Shown here: in pieces, positions 34,812-43,526 of the stretch
Layout of the letters: the number at the start of each line of letters is the position of its first letter
Position numbering within the stretch: position 1 is the stretch's first letter
NCBI RefSeq assembly: GCF_001881565.1
Contig: NZ_MPDJ01000006.1
Location: 62,001 to 126,000, forward strand
Origin: Eisenbergiella tayi
Lineage (GTDB): Bacteria; Bacillota; Clostridia; Lachnospirales; Lachnospiraceae
Reading direction: 5' to 3'
DNA length: 64,000 nt
Notes under the pieces: generated by a model
What the model was told of the DNA's origin: nothing
Seen by the model: the letters and a program-made list of their open reading frames with translations, nothing else
The model's database searches: none
Position numbers and translations under genes: made by a program

Positions 34812-37800
34812 GGCAGATTATGAATACAGAGATAAGAAAAGAAACCATGGATGGAAATACTGCGGCGGCTTTGGCCTCTTATGCTTTTACCGAGGTCGCC
34901 GCTATCTATCCCATTACCCCTTCTTCCCCTATGGCGGAGGCAGTAGATAAATGGGCGTCGGAAGGGAAAAAGAATATTTTCGGCAGTCCGGTAAATCTCA
35001 TGGAAATGCAGTCGGAGGGCGGTGCGGCAGGTACGCTTCACGGAAGCTTGCAGGCAGGAGCGCTGTCCGCTACATATACCTCTTCCCAGGGACTGCTTCT
35101 GATGATTCCCAACTTATATAAAATAGCCGGGGAATTGCTGCCGGGCGTACTGCATGTGAGCGCCCGGTCTTTGGCTTCCAATGCGCTCAGCATTTTCGGA
35201 GATCATCAGGATGTTATGAGTATCCGGCAGACCGGAGTGGCGCTGCTTTCCTCAGGAAATGTACAGGAGTGTATGGATTTGGGATGTCTGGCCCATTTGT
35301 GCGCACTGGAGGGGAGACTCCCTTTTGTCCACTTTTTTGACGGTTTCCGTACATCCCATGAAATACAGAAAATAGAAGTGGTTGAGCCTGCTGTCCTGAA
35401 GGAACTGCTGAACCGGGAAGCACTGGAGGAATTCCGGAACCGGGCGCTGAACCCGGATCATCCGGTTCTTCGGGGAACGACGCAGAATCCGGATATCTTT
35501 TTCCAGGAAAGGGAAGCAATCAATCCATTCTATCAAAGGCTTCCGGAAATTGTGCAGAATTATATGGATCGGTTGGGAGAAAAGACAGGAAGATACTATA
35601 AGCTGTTTGATTATTACGGACATGAAGAAGCGGATTATGTGCTGATAGCCATGGGCTCCTCCTGTGAGGTAATTAAGGAAACGATTGATTATCTGAATCG
35701 TCAGGGGGAGAAAGCCGGATTGGTACAGGTAAGGCTCTACAGGCCATTTTCGGGTGAACATCTGCTGGAAGCCATTCCCAAAACGGTGAAGCGGATTGCA
35801 GTGCTGGATCGGACCAAGGAACCCGGGGCGGACGGAGAGCCTCTTTATAAGGACATCTGCACCGCTTTTGCAGGAAGCGGGAGAACCGCATTTATAATCG
35901 GAGGCAGATATGGCCTGGCATCCAAGGATTTTACCCCCGGGGATGTCATTTCCATAATAAAAAACCTGAAGTCGGAAGAACCTCTGAATGGTTTTACTGT
36001 AGGAATAACAGATGATGTGACAGGCTTGTCATTGCCTGCGGAAAGAAACATACCGGATACGGAACCAAGAAATACAATAAGCTGCAAATTCTGGGGACTG
36101 GGTTCTGACGGTACGGTGGGAGCGAACAAATCGGCAATTAAAATTATCGGAAACCATACGGATCAGTATGTGCAGGCTTACTTTTCCTATGATTCCAAAA
36201 AATCAGGGGGACTGACCGTATCCCATCTGCGTTTTGGCAGCAGTCCTATTCGTTCCTCCTATCTGGTAAGCCATGGAGACTATATAGCCTGCCATAATCA
36301 GTCCTATGTAGAACAGTATGATTTGCTGGAGGGGATCAGAAATAAAGGTATTTTTCTGCTGAATTGTGTATGGAGCCATGAAGAACTGGCGGGGCATCTG
36401 CCGGACAGAATGATCAGAACCATACAGGAAAAAGAAATTCGGTTTTTTACCATCAATGCATTTGCCCTTGCCAGAGAGCTGGGACTTGGAAATCGGATAA
36501 ATATGATTATGCAGTCCGCTTTTTTTGCTTTGGCCGGAATTATCCCTATGGAAGAGGCGGTACGTTATCTGAAGGAAGAAGTGGTGAAAAATTACGGACA
36601 TCAGGGTCAGGAAGTCATTGAAAAGAATTTTGCGGCAATTGATGCTGCGCCCGGATATCTGAAAGAGGTAGATGTAAAGACACTGAGAGCGGAGGGAAAA
36701 CGTCCGGATCCCGCAACGGTCAGGATAGAAACAGGATCCGGAGAACTGAACCATTTTGTCAATCATATTATGCTTCCAATGAACAGGCAGAAGGGTGACA
36801 ATATACCCGTCAGCGCTTTTCAGGGTAATGAGGACGGGACGTTTCCCCTTGGAACAACACAGTATGAAAAGAGAGGAATTGCCCTTTATGTGCCGGAATG
36901 GAAGCCGGAACAATGTGTCCAATGCAATCAATGCGCCCTCGTCTGCCCTCATTCCGCACTGCATCCGGTGCTTCTGTTAGAAGAAGAAAAAGAAAAAGCG
37001 CCGGGGGATATTGGAAGAAAAGCCAAACCCGCTGCGGGTTGTAAGGATAAATTTTTTTACATGGGAATTTCCCGGCCGGATTGTACAGGCTGCGGGAACT
37101 GTATCAGTGTATGCCCGGCAAAGGATAAAGCGTTGGAAATGGCGCCCTTTGAGAAGGGAACAGGGAATGATGTCTGGGAATATCTGCAGAAAAAGACGGA
37201 GAAGCCAAAAGGAGAGCGTGCGTTTATTAATGGAAAAGAGAGTCAGTTCCTTCCTTCTTACTTTGAATTTTCCGGCGCCTGTGCAGGCTGTGGAGAGACA
37301 CCCTACGCAAGGCTGGTAACCCAGCTTTTCGGGGATCGGATGATGATTTCCAACTCCGCAGGCTGTACCACGGTATGGGGAGGAAGCGCTCCGGCAGTTC
37401 CTTACCGGAAGGATGAGAAAGGACATGGGCCTGCATGGGGCTTTTCCCTGTTTGAGGACAATGCGGAGTATGGACTCGGCATGTATCTGGGTTATAGTAC
37501 CGTAAGAAATGAAGTACGTCAGCAGCTTCTGCAGCTGAAGGAAAGGCTGGAAGGAAACGACCGGAATGAGAATGAAAAGAGGCTGTATGACGCCATATGC
37601 CTGTGGGATCATAAATTTGCCGAAGCCTCAGGAACAAGGGAACGGGCAGAAAACCTGATAACATGTCTGGAAGAAAATATACATATGGAAGGCGTAAAGG
37701 AGATATGCAGCAGGGAAGATTTTCTGATCAAACGTTCCAACTGGATATTCGGAGGCGACGGATGGGCGTATGATATCGGTTACGGAGGTCTGGATCATGT

Positions 37801-38419
37801 CTTGTCCACCGGTGCTGATATCAATATCATGGTATTTGATACGGAAGTTTATTCCAATACAGGGGGACAGGCTTCCAAAGCGACTCCCAGGGCAGCCATT
37901 GCAAAGTTTTCGGCAGCAGGAAAGCAGAGAAAAAAGAAGGAACTGGGAATGATGGCAATCCAGTACGGCGATGTATATGTGGCACAGATTGCTATGGGAG
38001 CCAGCCCGGCCCATGCGGTAAGGATTATTCAGGAGGCGGAAAGCTATCCCGGGCCTTCGCTGATTATCGGATATGCACCATGTATCAACCATGGAATTAA
38101 AGGCGGTATGGGGCAGACACAGCTTCAGCAGAAACGTGCGGTTGATGCGGGCTATTGGAATCTTTATCACTTCGATCCCAGAAGAAAGGCACGGGGAGAA
38201 AATCCCTTTGTTCTGGACTCGGGCAGACCGGAAGGAGATTTCGAAGAATTCCTGATGAGCGAGGTACGGTTTGCATCTCTCAAAAAGAAAGATCCCGAAC
38301 TGGCAGAGCAAATGTACAATCAGGCGGGCAGAGAAGCCAGAGAACGATATGAGAGATACGCGGAGCTTGCCCGGAAAACAGAAAAGAATACTGGTGAAAC
38401 TGCCGGAAAGGAAGGGTGA
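34808..38419 (+). CDS. nifJ: Pyruvate:ferredoxin (flavodoxin) oxidoreductase family protein
   Basis: 1203 residues, slightly longer than the usual 1170-1180. All domains are in one chain: the N-terminal YPITPSSPMAE with the 2-oxoacid-binding Thr, VSARS with the CoA/pyruvate Arg, two 4Fe-4S motifs (CVQCNQC...CP near 700 and CTGCGNC...CP near 760), a CAGC motif near 825, and a thiamine-diphosphate domain with GGDGWAYDIGYGG. It converts a 2-oxoacid and CoA to acyl-CoA, CO2 and reduced ferredoxin. ATGA coupling to the dehydrogenase gene and the following dehydratase genes suggest a 2-keto-3-deoxy acid as possible substrate; pyruvate remains the default. Confidence 0.93.
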   Translation: MRQIMNTEIRKETMDGNTAAALASYAFTEVAAIYPITPSSPMAEAVDKWASEGKKNIFGSPVNLMEMQSEGGAAGTLHGSLQAGALSATYTSSQGLLLMIPNLYKIAGELLPGVLHVSARSLASNALSIFGDHQDVMSIRQTGVALLSSGNVQECMDLGCLAHLCALEGRLPFVHFFDGFRTSHEIQKIEVVEPAVLKELLNREALEEFRNRALNPDHPVLRGTTQNPDIFFQEREAINPFYQRLPEIVQNYMDRLGEKTGRYYKLFDYYGHEEADYVLIAMGSSCEVIKETIDYLNRQGEKAGLVQVRLYRPFSGEHLLEAIPKTVKRIAVLDRTKEPGADGEPLYKDICTAFAGSGRTAFIIGGRYGLASKDFTPGDVISIIKNLKSEEPLNGFTVGITDDVTGLSLPAERNIPDTEPRNTISCKFWGLGSDGTVGANKSAIKIIGNHTDQYVQAYFSYDSKKSGGLTVSHLRFGSSPIRSSYLVSHGDYIACHNQSYVEQYDLLEGIRNKGIFLLNCVWSHEELAGHLPDRMIRTIQEKEIRFFTINAFALARELGLGNRINMIMQSAFFALAGIIPMEEAVRYLKEEVVKNYGHQGQEVIEKNFAAIDAAPGYLKEVDVKTLRAEGKRPDPATVRIETGSGELNHFVNHIMLPMNRQKGDNIPVSAFQGNEDGTFPLGTTQYEKRGIALYVPEWKPEQCVQCNQCALVCPHSALHPVLLLEEEKEKAPGDIGRKAKPAAGCKDKFFYMGISRPDCTGCGNCISVCPAKDKALEMAPFEKGTGNDVWEYLQKKTEKPKGERAFINGKESQFLPSYFEFSGACAGCGETPYARLVTQLFGDRMMISNSAGCTTVWGGSAPAVPYRKDEKGHGPAWGFSLFEDNAEYGLGMYLGYSTVRNEVRQQLLQLKERLEGNDRNENEKRLYDAICLWDHKFAEASGTRERAENLITCLEENIHMEGVKEICSREDFLIKRSNWIFGGDGWAYDIGYGGLDHVLSTGADINIMVFDTEVYSNTGGQASKATPRAAIAKFSAAGKQRKKKELGMMAIQYGDVYVAQIAMGASPAHAVRIIQEAESYPGPSLIIGYAPCINHGIKGGMGQTQLQQKRAVDAGYWNLYHFDPRRKARGENPFVLDSGRPEGDFEEFLMSEVRFASLKKKDPELAEQMYNQAGREARERYERYAELARKTEKNTGETAGKEG

Positions 38420-38421
38420 GG

Positions 38422-38724
38422 ATGGAAAGGAAGGGGATTCTGATCAAAGATAATGATATGGCAGTCACTCTTTCTGAACCTGCAGCGGCTGGTGATATGG
38501 TGGTATATGAAAAAGCGGGTCAGAAATATTGTCTGCCGGTGAAAGAAAGTATTCCCTGTTATCATAAAGCCGCCTGCCGTGATATCAGGAACGGAGAGCT
38601 TGTCTATAAGTATGGACAGGTGATTGGCAGGGCGGTGGAAGATATTCCTGCAGGATACCTGATACATACACACAATCTGAAAAGTGTGTGCCTGGTACCA
38701 ATGCCGGAAAAGAATGGAGATTAA
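38422..38724 (+). CDS. UxaA-family dehydratase, small subunit (SAF domain)
   Basis: 100 residues from ATG 38422 with AGGAAGG upstream; a GTG at 38416 overlaps the PFOR stop. The protein is one SAF domain (IPCYHKAACRDIRNGELVYKYGQVIG), the N-terminal unit of altronate and galactarate dehydratases and of sulfolactate sulfo-lyase SuyA. It works only with the large subunit encoded next, whose ATG follows the stop TAA directly. Such pairs dehydrate sugar acids to 2-keto-3-deoxy acids. Confidence 0.88.
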   Translation: MERKGILIKDNDMAVTLSEPAAAGDMVVYEKAGQKYCLPVKESIPCYHKAACRDIRNGELVYKYGQVIGRAVEDIPAGYLIHTHNLKSVCLVPMPEKNGD

Positions 38725-39894
38725 ATGATGGATGGTAGAATGAGTGGTTACAGAAGGCCTGACGGAAGATTTGGAATCAGAAACCATGTACTGATTCTGC
38801 CTTGTTCTCTCTGCGCAAGTGAAACAGCGAGGTTTGCGGCGGAGAATGTAAAAGGGGCGGTATACCTGGCTAATCAGGGAGGCTGTTCCCTGAGCCGCCG
38901 GGATTTAAAGGTGACATTGGAGGTGCTGTCCGGCATTGCGGCTAATCCCAACATTTACGGTACGGTTTTGGTAGGAAACGGCTGTGAGGTGGTGCAGGCG
39001 TCACTGCTGGAGAATGAAATACGGAAAAAAACCAATAAACCTCTGGAAACAATAGTGATACGGGAAGAAGGCGGAAGTATCAGGGCTGTGAAAAAGATAG
39101 CGGAGCTGGCTGAAAAAATGTATGCCGATGCAGCGAACGTATGCAGGGAGGAAGCGCAGCTTTCGGAGCTGATTCTCGGTACCGAATGCGGCGGTTCCGA
39201 TCCCACCTCCGGACTGGCGGCAAACCCTGTTGTAGGAGTCTGCTGCGACAGGGTAGTTGAACACGGGGGGACCGTGATATTGTCGGAAACCCCGGAACTG
39301 CTGGGGACGGAAGAAATATTGGCGGGAAGGTGCAGGAATGAAGAAATCAGCCGCCGACTCCTTCGTATGATCGCGGATTATGAGGAAGATTTCAGACGTG
39401 TGGGAGAAAACCCCAGAAGCGGCAATCCGACTCCGGGAAATATTGCAGGGGGAATTACCACTCTGGAAGAAAAGTCCCTGGGCTGTATTCATAAGGCAGG
39501 CAGCAGCATAATTAATGAAGTGGTGGAATATGGCGCGCCGATAAAGGAAAAGGGGCTGGTGGTAATGGATACCCCCGGTCAGGATATCGCATCTATCCTG
39601 GGGATGGCAGCGGCAGGAGCCCAGGCTGTTATTTTTTCCACTGGTCATGGGACTCCGACAGGGTCGGCCATTCTTCCGGTAATTAAGCTGACCGCAAACA
39701 GGGAGACGGCTGAAAAAATGGCGGATAACACAGACTTTGACTGCAGCGGGGTATTGGAAGGCCTCTGTTCTATGGAAAATGCGGGCGCTGAGTTGTTTGA
39801 TATGGTGGAGGAAGTATGCAATGGCCGCAAGACCAAGGCAGAGGAACTGGGTTTCCAGGATGTGTCCATGGCCAGATACTGTAACTTTGCCTGA
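38725..39894 (+). CDS. UxaA-family dehydratase, large subunit
   Basis: 389 residues matching the C-terminal unit of UxaA/GarD/SuyB proteins: GYRRPDGRFGIRNHVLILP at the start, VLVGNGCE, ILGTECGGSDPTSG, NPTPGNIAGGITTLEEKSLGC and FSTGHGTPTGS. Conserved cysteines suit an iron-dependent dehydratase. With the SAF subunit it should remove water from an aldonate such as altronate or a pentonate. A sulfo-lyase role (SuyAB) is less likely, as there are no sulfonate genes here. It sits between the PFOR and AbfD-like genes. Confidence 0.88.
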   Translation: MMDGRMSGYRRPDGRFGIRNHVLILPCSLCASETARFAAENVKGAVYLANQGGCSLSRRDLKVTLEVLSGIAANPNIYGTVLVGNGCEVVQASLLENEIRKKTNKPLETIVIREEGGSIRAVKKIAELAEKMYADAANVCREEAQLSELILGTECGGSDPTSGLAANPVVGVCCDRVVEHGGTVILSETPELLGTEEILAGRCRNEEISRRLLRMIADYEEDFRRVGENPRSGNPTPGNIAGGITTLEEKSLGCIHKAGSSIINEVVEYGAPIKEKGLVVMDTPGQDIASILGMAAAGAQAVIFSTGHGTPTGSAILPVIKLTANRETAEKMADNTDFDCSGVLEGLCSMENAGAELFDMVEEVCNGRKTKAEELGFQDVSMARYCNFA

Positions 39895-39911
39895 AGAGGA
39901 AAGGATAATAT

Positions 39912-41378
39912 ATGGGATTAATGACGGGACAGGAATATATAGAAAGCCTGCGCAGGCTGCATACAAAGGTATATCTTTTCGGTAAGAGGGTGGAAAATTT
40001 TGTAGATCATCCTATCATACGGCCATCCATCAATTCTGTGGCAATGACCTATGATTTGGCATTGGATCCGCAGTATCAGGATATTATGCTGGCAGTTTCC
40101 AATCTGACGGGAAAAACGATTAATCGTTTCTGCCATTTACACCAGAATGAACAGGATTTAATAAATAAGGTCAGGATGCAGAGGCTTTTAGGACAGAAGA
40201 CCGGAGCCTGTTTTCAGCGGTGTGTTGGTATGGATGCCTTTAATGCGGTTTATTCCACGACCTTTGAGGTAGATCAGAAGTACCATACCAATTATCATCA
40301 GAACTTTATTGCCTTTATGAAAGAAGTACAGGAAAAAGATCTGACAGTGGATGGGGCCATGACGGATCCCAAGGGAGACCGGAGCCTTTCTCCGGGAAAA
40401 CAGAAGGATCCGGATATGTATCTGCATGTGGTGGAAAAGAACACCAAAGGCATTTATGTTACCGGAGCGAAGGCGCACCAGACGGGGGCGGTGAATTCCC
40501 ATGAGCATCTGATCATGCCTACGGTGGCAATGGGGGAGAATGACAAGGAATATGCAGTATCCTTTGCCATACCGTCCGACGCGGAAGGCATTAAGATGAT
40601 ATATGGCAGGCAGTCCTGTGATACAAGAAAACTGGAAAAATCGGGTGGTATGGACTGTGGCAACTGCCGGTTTGGCGGACAGGAAGCCCTGGTAGTTTTT
40701 GAGCATGTTTTTGTGCCCTGGGAACGAGTATTTTTATGTGAAGAATACGAATTTGCAGGAGTCCTGGTGGAACGTTTTGCTGGTTATCACAGGCAGAGCT
40801 ACGGAGGCTGTAAAACCGGTGTGGGTGATGTGCTGATAGGTGCGGCTGCCGTTGCGGCAGAATATAATGGAGTACAGAAAGCCTCCCATATAAAGGATAA
40901 GCTTATAGAAATGATACAGCTGAATGAAACTATGTACAGCTGTGGGATTGCCTGTTCTGTATTAGGCACACAGACAGCTGCAGGAAATTATCAGATTGAT
41001 AACCTGCTGGCGAATGTCTGCAAACAGAATGTAACCAGATTCCCTTATGAAATCGCCCGGCTGGCCGAAGATATTGCAGGAGGCCTTATGGTTACCATGC
41101 CTTCTGAGGAAGATTTTAATTCACCCGAAACAGCGGAAATCTGCCGGAAATATTTTAAAGGAAGTGCGGATGCGGATACGGTGGAGCGAATGAAAATCCT
41201 GCGTCTGATTGAGAATATGACACTTGGAAGCGCGGCAGTGGGATATAGGACAGAATCCATGCATGGCGCCGGAAGCCCGCAGGCACAGAGGATTATGATA
41301 AACAGACAGGGAAAGCTGGAAGAAAAAAAGAAACTGGCAAAGGTAATTGCTGGTATTTCGTCAGAACCTGACAAATAA
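39912..41378 (+). CDS. 4-hydroxybutyryl-CoA dehydratase-like flavin/Fe-S enzyme (HpaB family)
   Basis: 488 residues. The sequence matches AbfD of Clostridium aminobutyricum in its key features: cluster ligands Cys100 and Cys104 (ACFQRCVGMDA), His293 and Cys300 (HRQSYGGC), one residue off the known 99/103/292/299. Tyr297 and Lys301 and the ESMHGAGSPQ segment are also kept. AbfD uses FAD and a 4Fe-4S cluster for ketyl-radical dehydration of 4-hydroxybutyryl-CoA to crotonyl-CoA. No succinate or aminobutyrate genes are present, so the substrate may be a hydroxylated acyl-CoA made by the neighbouring PFOR. The start has GGAAAGG. Confidence 0.85.
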   Translation: MGLMTGQEYIESLRRLHTKVYLFGKRVENFVDHPIIRPSINSVAMTYDLALDPQYQDIMLAVSNLTGKTINRFCHLHQNEQDLINKVRMQRLLGQKTGACFQRCVGMDAFNAVYSTTFEVDQKYHTNYHQNFIAFMKEVQEKDLTVDGAMTDPKGDRSLSPGKQKDPDMYLHVVEKNTKGIYVTGAKAHQTGAVNSHEHLIMPTVAMGENDKEYAVSFAIPSDAEGIKMIYGRQSCDTRKLEKSGGMDCGNCRFGGQEALVVFEHVFVPWERVFLCEEYEFAGVLVERFAGYHRQSYGGCKTGVGDVLIGAAAVAAEYNGVQKASHIKDKLIEMIQLNETMYSCGIACSVLGTQTAAGNYQIDNLLANVCKQNVTRFPYEIARLAEDIAGGLMVTMPSEEDFNSPETAEICRKYFKGSADADTVERMKILRLIENMTLGSAAVGYRTESMHGAGSPQAQRIMINRQGKLEEKKKLAKVIAGISSEPDK

Positions 41379-41456
41379 TGGATATTTTTTCATAGATTTT
41401 CCAATGCTTACGCGGTATAATATTGGTACTATGGAAAAGAAAAGAGAGGGATTGCC

Positions 41457-42098
41457 GTGCCAAATAACACATTGCTTGTTGAAAATGCATACAATTATAT
41501 TTTGGATCAGATTCTGAATGGGACGATTAAGCCGGGAGACCGGATCCGGGAAGATATTATTGCAGAACAGTTGGAAACCAGCAGGACACCGGTGCGGGAA
41601 GCAGTGAATCAGCTGTGTCAGAATGGTTTTATCCATAATGTTAAGCGAAAAGGGCTTTATTGTGTCCAGATCTCCAGGGAAGAGCTTGTAGATTTACTGG
41701 AACTGCGTCAGGTTCTGGAGGATTACTGCTATTGCAAATGTGCGGACAAGGCTACCAAGGAGGATATTGACCGGCTGAATGGATATATAGATTCTTTCCT
41801 GGCCCTGCCGCAGGAGGAACAGCTGGCAAACCATGAAAAATATGATATTCAGTTCCACCTCATGACAGCGGAGATGACGGGTTCGCAGAGATTGATTAAA
41901 TATATTAATGAAATAGAAACCTGCCTCCTGATTGTGAGAAAAAATCTGAAGAATTCCGGCAGAAAAGCCGAGGTTGTGGAATTGTCCTGGCTTCTTCACA
42001 GGAACATTGTGAAGGCAATGGAAGCAAAGGATAAGGAACTACTGATGGAGCTTAACAGGGAACATATTAAGCTGATGAAAGATACGCAGCTTATATAA
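41457..42098 (+). CDS. GntR family regulator, FadR/FCD subfamily
   Basis: 213 residues, GTG start. The N-terminal winged helix (about 8-70) includes EQLETSRTPVREAVNQLCQNGF. The C-terminal helical FCD domain (about 78-205) has LLELRQVLEDY and the metal-binding pattern D..FH near 126-130 and H near 180. Such regulators bind organic acids; here a sugar acid or its acyl-CoA derivative is likely, because uronate-type genes lie on both sides. A TATAAT at 41416 gives it its own promoter; a terminator follows. Confidence 0.92.
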   Translation: MPNNTLLVENAYNYILDQILNGTIKPGDRIREDIIAEQLETSRTPVREAVNQLCQNGFIHNVKRKGLYCVQISREELVDLLELRQVLEDYCYCKCADKATKEDIDRLNGYIDSFLALPQEEQLANHEKYDIQFHLMTAEMTGSQRLIKYINEIETCLLIVRKNLKNSGRKAEVVELSWLLHRNIVKAMEAKDKELLMELNREHIKLMKDTQLI

Positions 42099-42133
42099 TT
42101 GCAGCTGAACTGAATTAATAGGTATCGATCTGG

Positions 42134-42169
42134 CCGGAGCAACCGAATGTGGGGCTCCGGTCTTTTTTT
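42134..42169 (+). terminator. Terminator after the GntR regulator gene
   Basis: CCGGAGC (42134-42140) pairs with GCTCCGG (42154-42160), followed by TCTTTTTTT. Confidence 0.85.
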
Positions 42170-42266
42170 CTGAGAAAAATTTCCAATTCCTTTCGCCCGC
42201 CCTTTTTCATAAAAACAAAACTCCGGGAAAGAATAAAAGCAGAAGATGAAACTGCCTAAAGTCCGC

Positions 42267-42345
42267 CTGTATTTATTCCCACAGGCAGCGAGCCAAAACC
42301 AGGTGAACCTTCGATTCACCGCTTGCCTGACCTTGGTATCTGCCG
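42267..42345 (+). other. Structured leader upstream of uxuA
   Basis: Between the GntR terminator and uxuA, GCCTGT/ACAGGC (42267-42289) and GGTGAA/TTCACC (42302-42320) form hairpins, with possible outer pairing between CAGCGAGCC and GCTGGGC. It does not match any riboswitch consensus I can recall. Confidence 0.35.
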
Positions 42346-42396
42346 CTGGGCTTTTACTTTATATAGGAAGGGACGGCTCAGAAAGGAGCAGTCTTT

Positions 42397-43470
42397 ATGA
42401 AAATGACGTTCCGATGGTATGGAGAAGAGGATCCGGTGACGCTCGCTGCAATCAGGCAAATCCCGGGTGTTGCCGGAATCGCTTCCGCCATTTATCATAT
42501 CGCTGTTGGAAAAGCATGGCCCTGTGAGGCCATAAAGGAACTGAAAGAAAGAGTGACAGCAGCGGGGCTGGTACTGGAAGTGATCGAAAGCCTTCCGGTC
42601 CATGAGGATATCAAGCTGCACAGAGGAAAATTCCAGGAATATATCGAAAATTACAAGGAAAATATCAGAAGACTGGCTGCAGAGGGAGTCCGATGTATCT
42701 GCTATAATTTTATGCCGGTATTTGACTGGACCCGTTCCCGCCTGGATCACCCCTTAGCCGACGGCTCCAGAACCCTGGCCTATTATAAAACGGATGAAAA
42801 AACGATGGATCCTGCTAAAATGGTTCTGCCGGGCTGGAATACTTCCTATTTTCCGGAAGAAATAGACGGACTGATAAAGGCTTATCAAATACTGGGCATA
42901 GAGGGACTTTGGGGAAACTTAAAGTACTTTATCAATGAAATCATGCCGGTAGCCATCGAGTGCGATGTAAATATGTGCCTGCAGCCGGACGATCCGCCGT
43001 GGCCGGTTTTCGATATCCCCAGGATTATTACCGACGAAGCTGCAATAGACAGATTCCTCGCGCTGTATAATGACACACATCATGGCCTGAGTCTGTGCAC
43101 CGGCAGCCTGGGATGCGCAGCATGCAATGACATCCCCCGGTTGGTCAGGAAAATAGGTGGTATGGGCAGGATTCATTATGCCCCCATGCGTAATGTCAAA
43201 ATCCTTCAGGATGGCTCCTTTGAGGAAAGCGCCTATCCTTCCTTCTGCGGTTCGCTGGATATGGAGGCTGTCATGAAGGCCTATTATGATATTGGATATA
43301 CAGGCTATATGAGCCCCGCTCATGGAAGGATGATCTGGAATGAAGAAGGAAAACCCGGCTACGGCCTGTATGACAGGGCGCTGGGAGCTGTTTATCTTAT
43401 CGGTATATGGGAAACCCTGAAAAAAGAATGCGTACCGGATTCTCACAGAACCGGGCATCTGTCCTCGTAA
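42397..43470 (+). CDS. uxuA: Mannonate dehydratase
   Basis: 357 residues, the normal length. Start with AGGAG. Motifs of the xylose-isomerase-like UxuA fold are clear: ESLPVHEDIK, CYNFMPVFDWTR with the substrate Arg, CLQPDDPPWP, LCTGSLG and SPAHGR. It dehydrates D-mannonate to 2-dehydro-3-deoxy-D-gluconate in glucuronate breakdown. It has its own leader and ends the locus, beside an SDR gene that could be read as a fructuronate reductase but is more FabG-like. It shows that uronic acids, common xylan side groups, are handled here. Confidence 0.95.
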   Translation: MKMTFRWYGEEDPVTLAAIRQIPGVAGIASAIYHIAVGKAWPCEAIKELKERVTAAGLVLEVIESLPVHEDIKLHRGKFQEYIENYKENIRRLAAEGVRCICYNFMPVFDWTRSRLDHPLADGSRTLAYYKTDEKTMDPAKMVLPGWNTSYFPEEIDGLIKAYQILGIEGLWGNLKYFINEIMPVAIECDVNMCLQPDDPPWPVFDIPRIITDEAAIDRFLALYNDTHHGLSLCTGSLGCAACNDIPRLVRKIGGMGRIHYAPMRNVKILQDGSFEESAYPSFCGSLDMEAVMKAYYDIGYTGYMSPAHGRMIWNEEGKPGYGLYDRALGAVYLIGIWETLKKECVPDSHRTGHLSS

Positions 43471-43489
43471 ATCTGACAATTGTTCATTC

Positions 43490-43526
43490 AAAAAAACAGC
43501 GGATGGTCTGCATCAAAGCCATCCGC
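43490..43526 (-). terminator. Terminator of the SDR gene (minus strand)
   Basis: GCGGATGG/CCATCCGC (43499-43506 with 43519-43526) is followed on the minus strand by TGTTTTTTT. The SDR stop codon lies in the loop. Confidence 0.8.

Noticed and set aside
38422..39894. Sulfolactate sulfo-lyase (SuyAB)
   Set aside because: The subunit split fits, but no sulfonate transport or sulfolactate genes are present and the setting is sugar-acid metabolism.
42246..42527. 93-codon frame over the uxuA leader
   Set aside because: It runs into uxuA in another frame, lacks a ribosome binding site and crosses the leader hairpins.
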